From Plakobranchus ocellatus (Eukaryota > Mollusca > Gastropoda > Plakobranchidae), in the NCBI GenBank assembly GCA_019648995.1, contig BLXT01006926.1, forward strand, positions 1,068,838 to 1,103,045: a stretch of DNA of 34,208 bases, given 5' to 3'. Of this stretch, positions 31,401 through 34,208 are shown one piece after another; positions within the stretch are counted from its first letter, which is position 1, and every line of letters begins with the position of its first letter. The translations under genes and the position numbers were made by a program. The notes beneath the pieces were generated by a model, which saw only the letters and a program-made list of their open reading frames with translations, ran no database searches and was not told the DNA's origin.

Positions 31401-33959
31401 GTGTTGGCTGGAATTTAGGAAAGGATATGAGTTTATAGTAAGCACGCTCAAATACTTTGGACATGGGGACAAAAAGTGATTTTGCTATGCCAGTTAAAAA
31501 AAAAGAATTCACCTAATTTTGAAAAAAATATATAAGTTTCATTTGTGCATGGATATTTTCTTTTAGGTTTTTATATTTTCATCTTTGTGAATTTAAAAAA
31601 CAATCAAATATTTTTTGAACCCCTAGCAGGATAAAGTGGCATGGTTATCATATTTTGGTTCTCTGAAAAATGAGGGGAAGTGTTTCCAAGCCATATTTGT
31701 ATGTGTGTGTATGTAAATATATATTCATCCTTAAATTACCTGATAAGAGCATAGGGAAATCTATTTTTCCTAATAATTCTGTTCTTTGTCACAGGTATGT
31801 GCGGTTTGACAAAGCTTTCCTTTTAGCTGTAGATATTGGAGCAAGAGACCTCTTCATGGTGAGGTTCAGTGCTTTAGCGCAGTTTTTTTTTCTTTTCCTC
31901 TTTTTTTTTTTTCTTTTTTTTTTAAACCAAAGAAGGTTCATTTAAAAAATGGAACGATACTATAATTAATTGACATGCAAAATATTTTTGAGGAGTAAGA
32001 TTTGTGTCTCTAATATATTTTTTCCATTAGATACAGATGTTTTATTTTAGAGTTGATTAAAATTAAGGTGATAGTCCAATTCAAGTGTGCAGGTATCCAA
32101 TGTACAAACAATTTCTTTGAAGAAACTAAAATGTTAGTATTTTAAGTGTTTTTCCGCTGTTTTCCAATGAGTAATTGTTCAAGAAAGTTTTTTTTTTAAT
32201 ACCTTAGTAGGTTTATTAAAGCATATTATATACGCACCCCCTATCCATGAAAGTTGCTTAAACGTATCTCAAAAATATGACAACACGAAATAGTAACATT
32301 GTATCATGTAAAGAATGGAAGAGTTTCTTCTGTTTTTCACCTTTTCTGTTTGCCTAATTAATAAATCGTGCTCTTTGATTTATTCATGTGTAGGACATTC
32401 ACTACATGGCAGCAGACAAAGGAGAGACAGCATTAGCTGAAGTTGCTAGGCGAAAAGCTGAGCAGATTGAATCTGATTCTCCTGGTAATAAAGGCAAACA
32501 ATTTTGAAACGCATTATTGACATCTGTGAAACATTCGAAAAGATTTGTTTCATGAAAGACATGCTGAATGTAATAACTAAAGTTGATCATCTTTTGATGC
32601 AATTTAATCATGCTGAGGAACATAGTAACTATTGATATTGGTGACTTCAAGAAAGCTTAAGGGCTACTGATAGAGAGGAATACTATTGTTGATATTTCTG
32701 CATAATTTTTCTCAGTAGGAGGAGGATTGAATAAGAATTTGAAAAAATAGGAAGCAAAACAAAGGTATGATGATAAATGCTACACAGAAAAAGATCTTTT
32801 GTTAGTTTTAATATGATCTAAGAGAAAAAAGGTGTCTTTTGTTTTAATCTTACAATAATCATTCTATTCGCTGAATAATAATTGCTAAATCATACTTTCA
32901 CCAAACTTTTGTTTTTCTGGATTATGTGACATTTTTTTCTTTTTTTTTTCCATATGCCTTTCTCTTTTAGAAAACCTTGAAGTATTTGATGATGAGTCAT
33001 TTCTTATGAGTTCTGGTCAGTCTTTTTCAAGTAGTACAAGACACCATGGTCAAGACACTGGCGAGCACTTTGGTCACCAAGTAATGTTTCTTATGGACCA
33101 TTTGAGAATAATATTGTAACTGAAAGATTTTAAAATTGCTAGAAATGATTTCTGATCCTTACAACATTTCATGCAGTTGTCTTTGAGATGACTGTACTGT
33201 ATTCCAATCAAATATTGAAGATTTGAAGATCTAGTTTTTATTTTTGATGGTTTTTGTTAAGAAATGGGCGTATTACAGCACTTAATATTCTTTTTTAGAT
33301 ATGGAAAATATATTTGTGGTGTCATAGAATGCTTTGAAAAAGTAAAATTTAATATACTTATCAAGGTTTAATAAATGAAATCGATATCAACATAAATGCT
33401 AGTTTAATCAATGACATTGATATAAACATAAATTCAGATTTAACAAATGACATTGATATACCTCGATAAAGCAGTATCGTCAATGAACACTCCAATCCAA
33501 CCCTGTAGAACTTGAAAATGAGGTTGTTTGTATTCAGGTTCATAGACTTAACCAAGAGATGTGAATGTAAATTCTTATATTTTTATTTTTGGGTGAAAGC
33601 AAGAAAGAAAGGAAAGAAATACATGTATTCATATGAGAGCAGGCAGACATATGAAAGAAAATTCTCAAAAGTGAAGCATAAAATTTGTGTTTCTTCTTTT
33701 TGCCTAAGATTTCAATGTGAGACATTCTTAGTAATTAGTACATCCATTTTTCTATGGTAATAAGTAATTGAAAATTAAATGGCTTTTCATGTTATACTTA
33801 GCTGTTTTCTGTTTTTAAAATTATTTCCTTATATGACTGTATCCAATAGCTTCCTTCCTCTCGTCACCATCCCTGGCAGCAAGAGTACTACTCCAGCAGA
33901 CAAGATAGAAATGCACAAATTAGATATGATGGAGGGACTGAACCACAATTCGCTGATGG
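5368..33959 (+). CDS. WDPCP: WDPCP (fritz homologue), ciliogenesis and planar cell polarity effector, 24 exons, 3' end open
   Basis: Joining 24 exons gives one open frame of 676 codons plus 2 nt. It resembles vertebrate WDPCP from end to end: ELHLWSLK at residues 7-14, RPERLRDSLKEVEE near 64-78, DKSLVGKL near 120, WPWSPMSSDKERAN near 220, PPANIAWHPNG at 349-359, EYRDPISQLARRFFHHLLR near 533-551, and RFDKAFLLAVDIGARDLFM just after. The family (Pfam Frtz, formerly DUF3312) works with INTU, FUZ, RSG1 and JBTS17 in the CPLANE complex at the ciliary base, in ciliogenesis and planar polarity. Residues up to about 400 correspond to the WD40/propeller part, and 400-600 to the helical part. The tail after about 604 is Ser/His/Gln/Arg-rich and poorly conserved. 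I see no signal peptide or membrane span. The ATG has a strong context (A at -3, G at +4) and an in-frame TGA 33 nt upstream. The similarity to human was judged from memory, not by alignment. Confidence 0.95.
7655..7672. repeat. (CA)n microsatellite
   Basis: A short CA run is followed by impure CA/CG-rich sequence to about 7700. It lies in WDPCP intron 1. Confidence 0.9.
7812..9161. mobile_element. 1.35-kb TIR element with TA target site, in WDPCP intron 1
   Basis: The left end at 7812 (taggggctgttcaaatataa, then tcttacacctt) is repeated inverted at 9130-9161. The two arms match over about 31 bases apart from one indel and one substitution. Both ends read TA-GGGG, so a TA duplication fits. 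C-rich blocks followed by ccttcttac recur near both ends. I find no transposase frame, so it is non-autonomous. TA insertion fits Tc1/mariner-type and some other families; the superfamily is unresolved. Confidence 0.75.
8733..8784. repeat. (CAA)n and (TAA)n microsatellites
   Basis: CAA units at 8733-8751 are followed at once by TAA units at 8755-8784. Both lie inside the TIR element of intron 1. Confidence 0.92.
9504..9548 (+). CDS. WDPCP: WDPCP coding exon 2
   Basis: This short exon of 45 nt (phase 1 to 1) encodes residues 21-35, including DEVIGVHCYHDKGEV. The acceptor is ttttttcag and the donor gtatgc. The human protein has DIGIYQYYDKKD here. A 45-nt exon with the same phase at both ends could be skipped without a frame change. 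The next intron (9549-9988) is AT-rich and plain. Confidence 0.88.
9989..10039 (+). CDS. WDPCP: WDPCP coding exon 3
   Basis: This 51-nt, phase 1-1 exon encodes VSRAEQPYYEEKQQFEEG. The acceptor is ccttttctag and the donor gtaaaa. It is acidic and variable, as is the matching part of the vertebrate protein (EKQKLAE). Nothing notable lies in the following 349-bp intron. Confidence 0.88.
10389..10459 (+). CDS. WDPCP: WDPCP coding exon 4
   Basis: It encodes GRDVTWTPRNKRPERLRDSL and then KEVE. RRPEKLRDSLKELEE is the human counterpart and one of the most recognisable blocks of the family. The acceptor is tgtactcag, the donor gtaaga, and the exon ends in phase 0. Intron 4 (10460-11515, 1056 bp) shows no recognised element. 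Confidence 0.93.
11516..11575 (+). CDS. WDPCP: WDPCP coding exon 5
   Basis: This 60-nt exon, phase 0 at both ends, encodes ELLSSYICVRRRWRTRHVLQ. It aligns with the human segment containing CVLSKWKNKYV. The acceptor is tttctctaag and the donor gtattc. Intron 5 (11576-14629, 3054 bp) holds a LINE fragment at 12225-12896 between two inverted 14-mers; these have their own entries. Confidence 0.9.
12078..14033. repeat. Pair of perfect 14-bp inverted repeats in intron 5
   Basis: cagacatgcctacc at 12078-12091 is exactly the reverse complement of 14020-14033. Both ends are followed inward by similar words (tctgcatttttatc and attccgcattttt). They may be the ends of a DNA element or SINE-like unit into which the LINE fragment at 12225 was inserted. 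I find no convincing target-site duplication. Confidence 0.45.
12225..12896 (+). mobile_element. RTE-like LINE fragment (copy C), sense to WDPCP
   Basis: It starts inside the reverse transcriptase at SIKGGVRQGCIMSPDLFNLY and continues through SLNVKKTECMVISKK to the C-terminal GHI-H block, where it stops short of the 3' end. There is a frameshift near 12315-12335. The active-site YADD is read as CAND (12370-12381), so even the intact reading would be inactive. It lies in intron 5 of WDPCP. Confidence 0.88.
14045..14063. repeat. Poly-A run
   Basis: There are 19 A residues, 11 bases after the right 14-mer of the inverted pair. It could be a retroposon tail or simple sequence. Confidence 0.85.
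14630..14750 (+). CDS. WDPCP: WDPCP coding exon 6
   Basis: It encodes VILSNACIITFVMSKHCGD followed by LERIYIDKSLVGKLSSELIC. The block IDKSLVGKL is nearly identical to human IDRSLVGKL. The alternating hydrophobic residues fit a propeller strand. The acceptor is cattttcag, the donor gtcagt, and the end is phase 1. Intron 6 (14751-15924, 1174 bp) is AT-rich with 'agatct'-type words and no recognised gene. Confidence 0.95.
15925..16058 (+). CDS. WDPCP: WDPCP coding exon 7
   Basis: This is the longest exon (134 nt). It encodes AFLTDQYLIASHSHMNKVDY, then a segment ending KRLDKLSQWEPK. Human ALLTDSFII and NKRLEKLS are the counterparts. The acceptor is tttatttcgcag, the donor gtaggt, and the end is phase 0. 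The 440-bp intron that follows ends in a 45-nt T run. Confidence 0.94.
16421..16465. repeat. 45-nt poly-T tract upstream of exon 8
   Basis: An uninterrupted T homopolymer lies 33 bases before the acceptor AG of exon 8 and is followed by more T-rich sequence. It doubles as an extreme polypyrimidine tract. Its length is probably unreliable in the assembly. Confidence 0.95.
16499..16576 (+). CDS. WDPCP: WDPCP coding exon 8
   Basis: This 78-nt exon, phase 0-0, encodes VTQLEIPGPKGRRLDR and CISMNMTQDV. EIPGP followed by a basic stretch matches human YYEIPGPINKTTERHLAIN. The acceptor catgctag lies 33 bases after an exceptional poly-T tract. A different frame across the exon is also open, so it could be miscalled by a gene finder. 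Intron 8 (16577-17837, 1261 bp) has no recognised element. Confidence 0.9.
17838..17938 (+). CDS. WDPCP: WDPCP coding exon 9
   Basis: It encodes VLVWWSFGSGEAWPWSPMSS, then DKERANICILSIHG. Human VVCWWPLVNDDAWPWAPISSEKDRAN is the clear counterpart: the WW pair, WPW and D/E-K-R/D-RAN are all kept. The acceptor is catgtttag, the donor gtgaga, and the end is phase 2. Intron 9 (777 bp) contains only a short imperfect tandem at 18271-18317. Confidence 0.96.
18271..18317. repeat. Short imperfect tandem repeat
   Basis: cttctgaaaggttacttttg is followed 28 bases later by cttctgaaagattacttttg. These two copies lie in intron 9. Confidence 0.8.
18716..18778 (+). CDS. WDPCP: WDPCP coding exon 10
   Basis: This 63-nt, phase 2-2 exon encodes GPMIDVIAYTKTEAEPIQVN and F. 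Human RLEVLSSVRTEWDPLDVRF is the counterpart, and TE..P..V.F is shared. The acceptor is ctcttctag and the donor gtatat. Intron 10 (18779-19858, 1080 bp) contains the 38-base assembly gap, so its true length is uncertain. Confidence 0.92.
18951..18988. other. Assembly gap (38 N)
   Basis: A run of N lies in intron 10 and breaks no exon. A second gap of four N is at 1517-1520, in LINE copy A. Confidence 1.
19859..19958 (+). CDS. WDPCP: WDPCP coding exon 11
   Basis: It encodes SYIQPHRIFCLEQQIGGHGE, then ITARSCTYEIIRGQ. Human QPYQVFTVEH and SCIYECIRNK align with it. The acceptor tgataaag has a weak pyrimidine tract, but the frame and the homology agree. The donor is gtaagg and the end is phase 0. 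Intron 11 (19959-21570, 1612 bp) shows no recognised element. Confidence 0.93.
21571..21607 (+). CDS. WDPCP: WDPCP coding exon 12 (37 nt)
   Basis: This is the smallest exon, encoding IQTASVVNIPLK plus one base. Human IQCVSVTRIPLKSK is an unmistakable match, which is why so short an exon can be called. The acceptor is tcatttacag and the donor gtaagt. Intron 12 (21608-23602, 1995 bp) has a (GTTTT)n stretch near 22908 and nothing else recognised. Confidence 0.94.
22908..22936. repeat. (GTTTT)n simple repeat
   Basis: About five GTTTT units occur in intron 12 of WDPCP. Confidence 0.9.
23603..23673 (+). CDS. WDPCP: WDPCP coding exon 13
   Basis: It encodes STVVCQARSPQEEKLILGLS and DCSL. Human EDKLILGCEDSSL matches and represents a propeller blade. 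The acceptor is caccaaag, with a poor tract. The donor is gtaaat and the end is phase 0. Intron 13 (23674-25738, 2065 bp) holds a 690-bp TIR element and a tRNA-like stretch, both listed separately. Confidence 0.93.
23812..24501. mobile_element. 690-bp TIR element with TA target site, in WDPCP intron 13
   Basis: The left end AGGGCATGTTTGGTCAAAT and the reverse complement of the right end AGGGCATGTGGTGTCAAAT match at 16 of 19 positions. TA lies outside each end (23810-23811 and 24502-24503). A further inverted word of the TTTGG(G)TCAAATT type lies just inside. There is no coding frame. The interior contains a caaagatggccgcc word near 24350, which is unusually GC-rich for the region. It is a MITE-like non-autonomous element of unresolved superfamily. 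Confidence 0.7.
25582..25658 (+). repeat. tRNA-like stretch, possible SINE head
   Basis: gcttgtggctcagtgatcag resembles the 5' part and A-box of a tRNA, followed by a ctgacatgtaacctg arm-like segment. No good B-box (GGTTCGANTCC) follows, so it is not a functional tRNA gene. A decayed tRNA-derived SINE is the best guess, with low certainty. Confidence 0.25.
25739..25789 (+). CDS. WDPCP: WDPCP coding exon 14
   Basis: This 51-nt exon, phase 0-0, encodes VMYDDHRKVTLFTRAAI. It matches human LYETHRRVTLLAQTEL. The acceptor is tgttcaag and the donor gtaagt. Intron 14 (25790-27374, 1585 bp) is more than half filled by an antisense LINE fragment at 26293-27165. Confidence 0.92.
26293..27165 (-). mobile_element. 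RTE-like LINE fragment (copy D), antisense in intron 14
   Basis: On the minus strand the C-terminal block (KEANLEQSLIKT, RQLQFLGHI, LAITEKIEGRPSRGR) is at 26533-26303. The RT active site is at 26877-26866 and reads YVGD instead of YADD. The far end (27110-27165) matches the endonuclease/RT linker of copy A near 2390-2440, while the matching RT core is missing. It therefore has an internal deletion joined near 27090. It also lacks the LINE 3' end. Confidence 0.82.
27375..27446 (+). CDS. WDPCP: WDPCP coding exon 15
   Basis: This 72-nt exon, phase 0-0, encodes PPANIAWHPNGTLLLVASAR and ADIQ. WHPNG with the following hydrophobic strand is a typical WD40 blade and aligns with human SCHPSGAILLVGSNQGELQ. 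The acceptor is gtctcccag and the donor gtaagt. A longer open frame runs into it from the intron, but that upstream part is not coding. Intron 15 is only 162 bp. Confidence 0.95.
27609..27700 (+). CDS. WDPCP: WDPCP coding exon 16
   Basis: It encodes IFDRALSPLCIQLVSEEPS and then HEKFLRISKFFR. Human IFDMALSPINIQLLAEDRL aligns almost residue by residue. It closes the propeller region. The acceptor is atattttcag, the donor gtgaaa, and the end is phase 2. The 515-bp intron that follows is AT-rich and plain. Confidence 0.96.
28216..28317 (+). CDS. WDPCP: WDPCP coding exon 17
   Basis: This 102-nt, phase 2-2 exon encodes RTSITLREAEWCPYPPHNVD, then FMTTHMDALFLTFS. Human shares Q-W and D-LFLRF. The acceptor is caactccag and the donor gtttaa, a weak donor. 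The next exon restores RGPVAL, as human ERGPLGVLLF would require, so the junction is well supported. The following intron is 461 bp. Confidence 0.92.
28779..28884 (+). CDS. WDPCP: WDPCP coding exon 18
   Basis: It encodes RGPVALMQFHLGVRSRERFS, then CLELVKEYIKHKQMDE. Human RGPLGVLLFKLGVFTRGQLG and the following helix align. The helical region starts here. The acceptor is ttttttgcag, the donor gtagac, and the end is phase 0. Intron 18 (28885-29665, 781 bp) contains an 89-bp LINE 3' end at 29085-29173. Confidence 0.94.
29085..29173 (+). mobile_element. LINE 3'-terminal fragment (copy E)
   Basis: aaggttaactgagaacaggt, then atgatcgccaatgtctgttc and ggtacctaaagaagaag, matches the 3' end of copy B at 3390-3460. 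It is an 89-bp piece in intron 18, apparently the very end of the element with a short AAG-rich tail. Confidence 0.8.
29666..29780 (+). CDS. WDPCP: WDPCP coding exon 19
   Basis: It encodes AVSLLSSLNWDHEGPTCYAC, then LAAIVNSLLRMPLNADRE. Human EAINILSSMNWDTLGHQCF and the helix IVNHLLRQKLTPERE match closely. The acceptor gtgtgtgtgaag is purine-poor and unusual. The donor is gtagag and the end is phase 1. Intron 19 (29781-31017, 1237 bp) contains a decayed antisense LINE fragment at 30160-30520. Confidence 0.95.
30160..30520 (-). mobile_element. Decayed LINE fragment of a second family (copy F), antisense in intron 19
   Basis: Minus-strand pieces in different frames read RAKERTI, then TRDKTKFTDMLKSSLQKII, GHVARNVNNRYDPAKF, and EDIAKYMGSTWQKRWRKSR. 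These resemble the C-terminal region of LINE proteins with the familiar WAGHVARM and DDIxKxxGSTWQ motifs. Several frameshifts and stops are present. The sequence differs from copies A-E, so it is a separate lineage. Confidence 0.65.
31018..31141 (+). CDS. WDPCP: WDPCP coding exon 20
   Basis: It encodes AQLEAALATFYAPKPAISEA, then TVLEYRDPISQLARRFFHHL and LR. Human AQLETSLGTFYAPTRPL and LEYRDQISKYARRFFHHLLR are nearly the same. This is the most conserved exon of the gene. The acceptor is tctttcag, the donor gttagt, and the end is phase 2. Intron 20 (31142-31794, 653 bp) is plain. Confidence 0.97.
31795..31858 (+). CDS. WDPCP: WDPCP coding exon 21
   Basis: It encodes YVRFDKAFLLAVDIGARDLF and M, with the R of codon 552 split over the junction. 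Human RFEKAFLLAVDVGARDLFM differs at only two places in that core. The acceptor is tttgtcacag and the donor gtgagg. Intron 21 (31859-32393, 535 bp) starts with T-rich tracts and has no recognised element. Confidence 0.97.
32394..32484 (+). CDS. WDPCP: WDPCP coding exon 22
   Basis: It encodes DIHYMAADKGETALAEVARR, then KAEQIESDSP. Human DIHYLALDKGELALAEVARKRA matches. It is the last strongly conserved block. The acceptor is catgtgtag, the donor gtaata, and the end is phase 1. The 486-bp intron that follows has no recognised element. Confidence 0.96.
32971..33080 (+). CDS. WDPCP: WDPCP coding exon 23
   Basis: It encodes ENLEVFDDESFLMSSGQSFS, then a Ser/His/Gly-rich stretch ending HFGHQ. It is low in complexity and not clearly conserved with human. 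It is called because the acceptor tctcttttag, the donor gtaatg, an open frame and the phase (1 in, 0 out) all fit. Intron 23 (33081-33849, 769 bp) contains AT-rich near-repeats of a 'gacattgatataaac' word around 33412-33460. Confidence 0.8.
33850..33959 (+). CDS. WDPCP: WDPCP coding exon 24
   Basis: It encodes LPSSRHHPWQQEYYSSRQDR, then NAQIRYDGGTEPQFADG with the last codon split. It is rich in Gln, Arg and Tyr and not clearly conserved. The acceptor atccaatag is weak; the donor gtaagc is good. A shifted frame through the same bases is also open, but only the frame given follows in phase from exon 23. Confidence 0.75.
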
Positions 33960-34146
33960 GTAAGCTTCTTTTTCCTGTGGTGTTTTTTTTTTTTGTTTTT
34001 GGATTTTTCAGAGGAGGAAAAAATTGTAGGAGACTTTTTTTTATCTTTTTGAAAAATTTTTATAAAGTTTGCTCTCATTGACTAACATCTAGTTATGATT
34101 TATAAATTTTTATTTTAAAATATTTCTGTTTGATCTTTTTGTTTAG

Positions 34147-34165
34147 AATGAAAGAATCTGCATAG
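34147..34165 (+). CDS. WDPCP: Possible terminal coding exon of WDPCP
   Basis: A very good acceptor (tttgatctttttgtttag) ends at 34146. In the phase required by exon 24, the next bases read (GG)A-ATG-AAA-GAA-TCT-GCA-TAG. That would end the protein GMKESA at 682 residues, after an intron of 187 bp with a 'ctaac' branch-like word at 34082. Vertebrate WDPCP is about 60 residues longer and ends differently, so this may be an alternative end or chance, with the main last exon beyond the window. Confidence 0.35.
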
Positions 34166-34208
34166 AGTTATAGGAAACCTTTAAAATCTTTTTTGTTCAA
34201 ATATGTGA

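Noticed and set aside
33361..33760. Open frames on both strands in intron 23
   Set aside because: AT-rich low-complexity frames with no recognisable protein, inside a well-supported intron.

Overview
The window is AT-rich animal DNA. One protein-coding gene is recognisable, split into many short exons by GT-AG introns of 160 bp to 4 kb, with decayed non-LTR retrotransposons and short inverted-repeat elements around and inside it. Two runs of N (1517-1520 and 18951-18988) show that it comes from a draft assembly. The protein is recognisably metazoan but diverged from the vertebrate form. The retrotransposon types and motifs such as repeated 'agatct' words would fit a lophotrochozoan, perhaps a heterobranch gastropod. 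That taxon is an inference from general impression, not a demonstrated result.

The gene is the orthologue of WDPCP (fritz in Drosophila), on the + strand. I assembled 24 coding exons from 5368 to 33959. They join in one open frame without a stop and give 2030 nt (676 codons plus 2 nt), close to the human length of about 746 residues. Every junction has AG/GT borders and a compatible phase. The product is a CPLANE-complex protein that acts at the ciliary base and in planar cell polarity. It has an N-terminal beta-propeller region and a C-terminal helical region. A possible last exon with a stop lies at 34147-34165, but the true C-terminus may lie beyond the window.

Layout: 1-474 has no recognised feature. 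475-2660 is a decayed RTE-like LINE on the minus strand. 2852-3463 is a second copy of its 3' part on the plus strand, forming a long inverted repeat with the first. 3828-3905 is a (TA)n microsatellite. 3950-4366 is a small inverted-repeat element with TTA flanks. 4370-5367 is the presumed promoter and 5' leader region. From 5368 to the end is WDPCP. Its introns hold a 1.35-kb TIR element (intron 1), a LINE fragment that may sit inside another inverted-repeat unit (intron 5), a 690-bp TIR element (intron 13), and three more LINE fragments (introns 14, 18 and 19).

I found no RNA gene that I could defend, no CRISPR array, no operon-like structure and no second host gene. The most useful results are the full exon model of WDPCP, three short inverted-repeat elements with plausible target-site duplications, and a LINE family whose copies have lost function in different ways.
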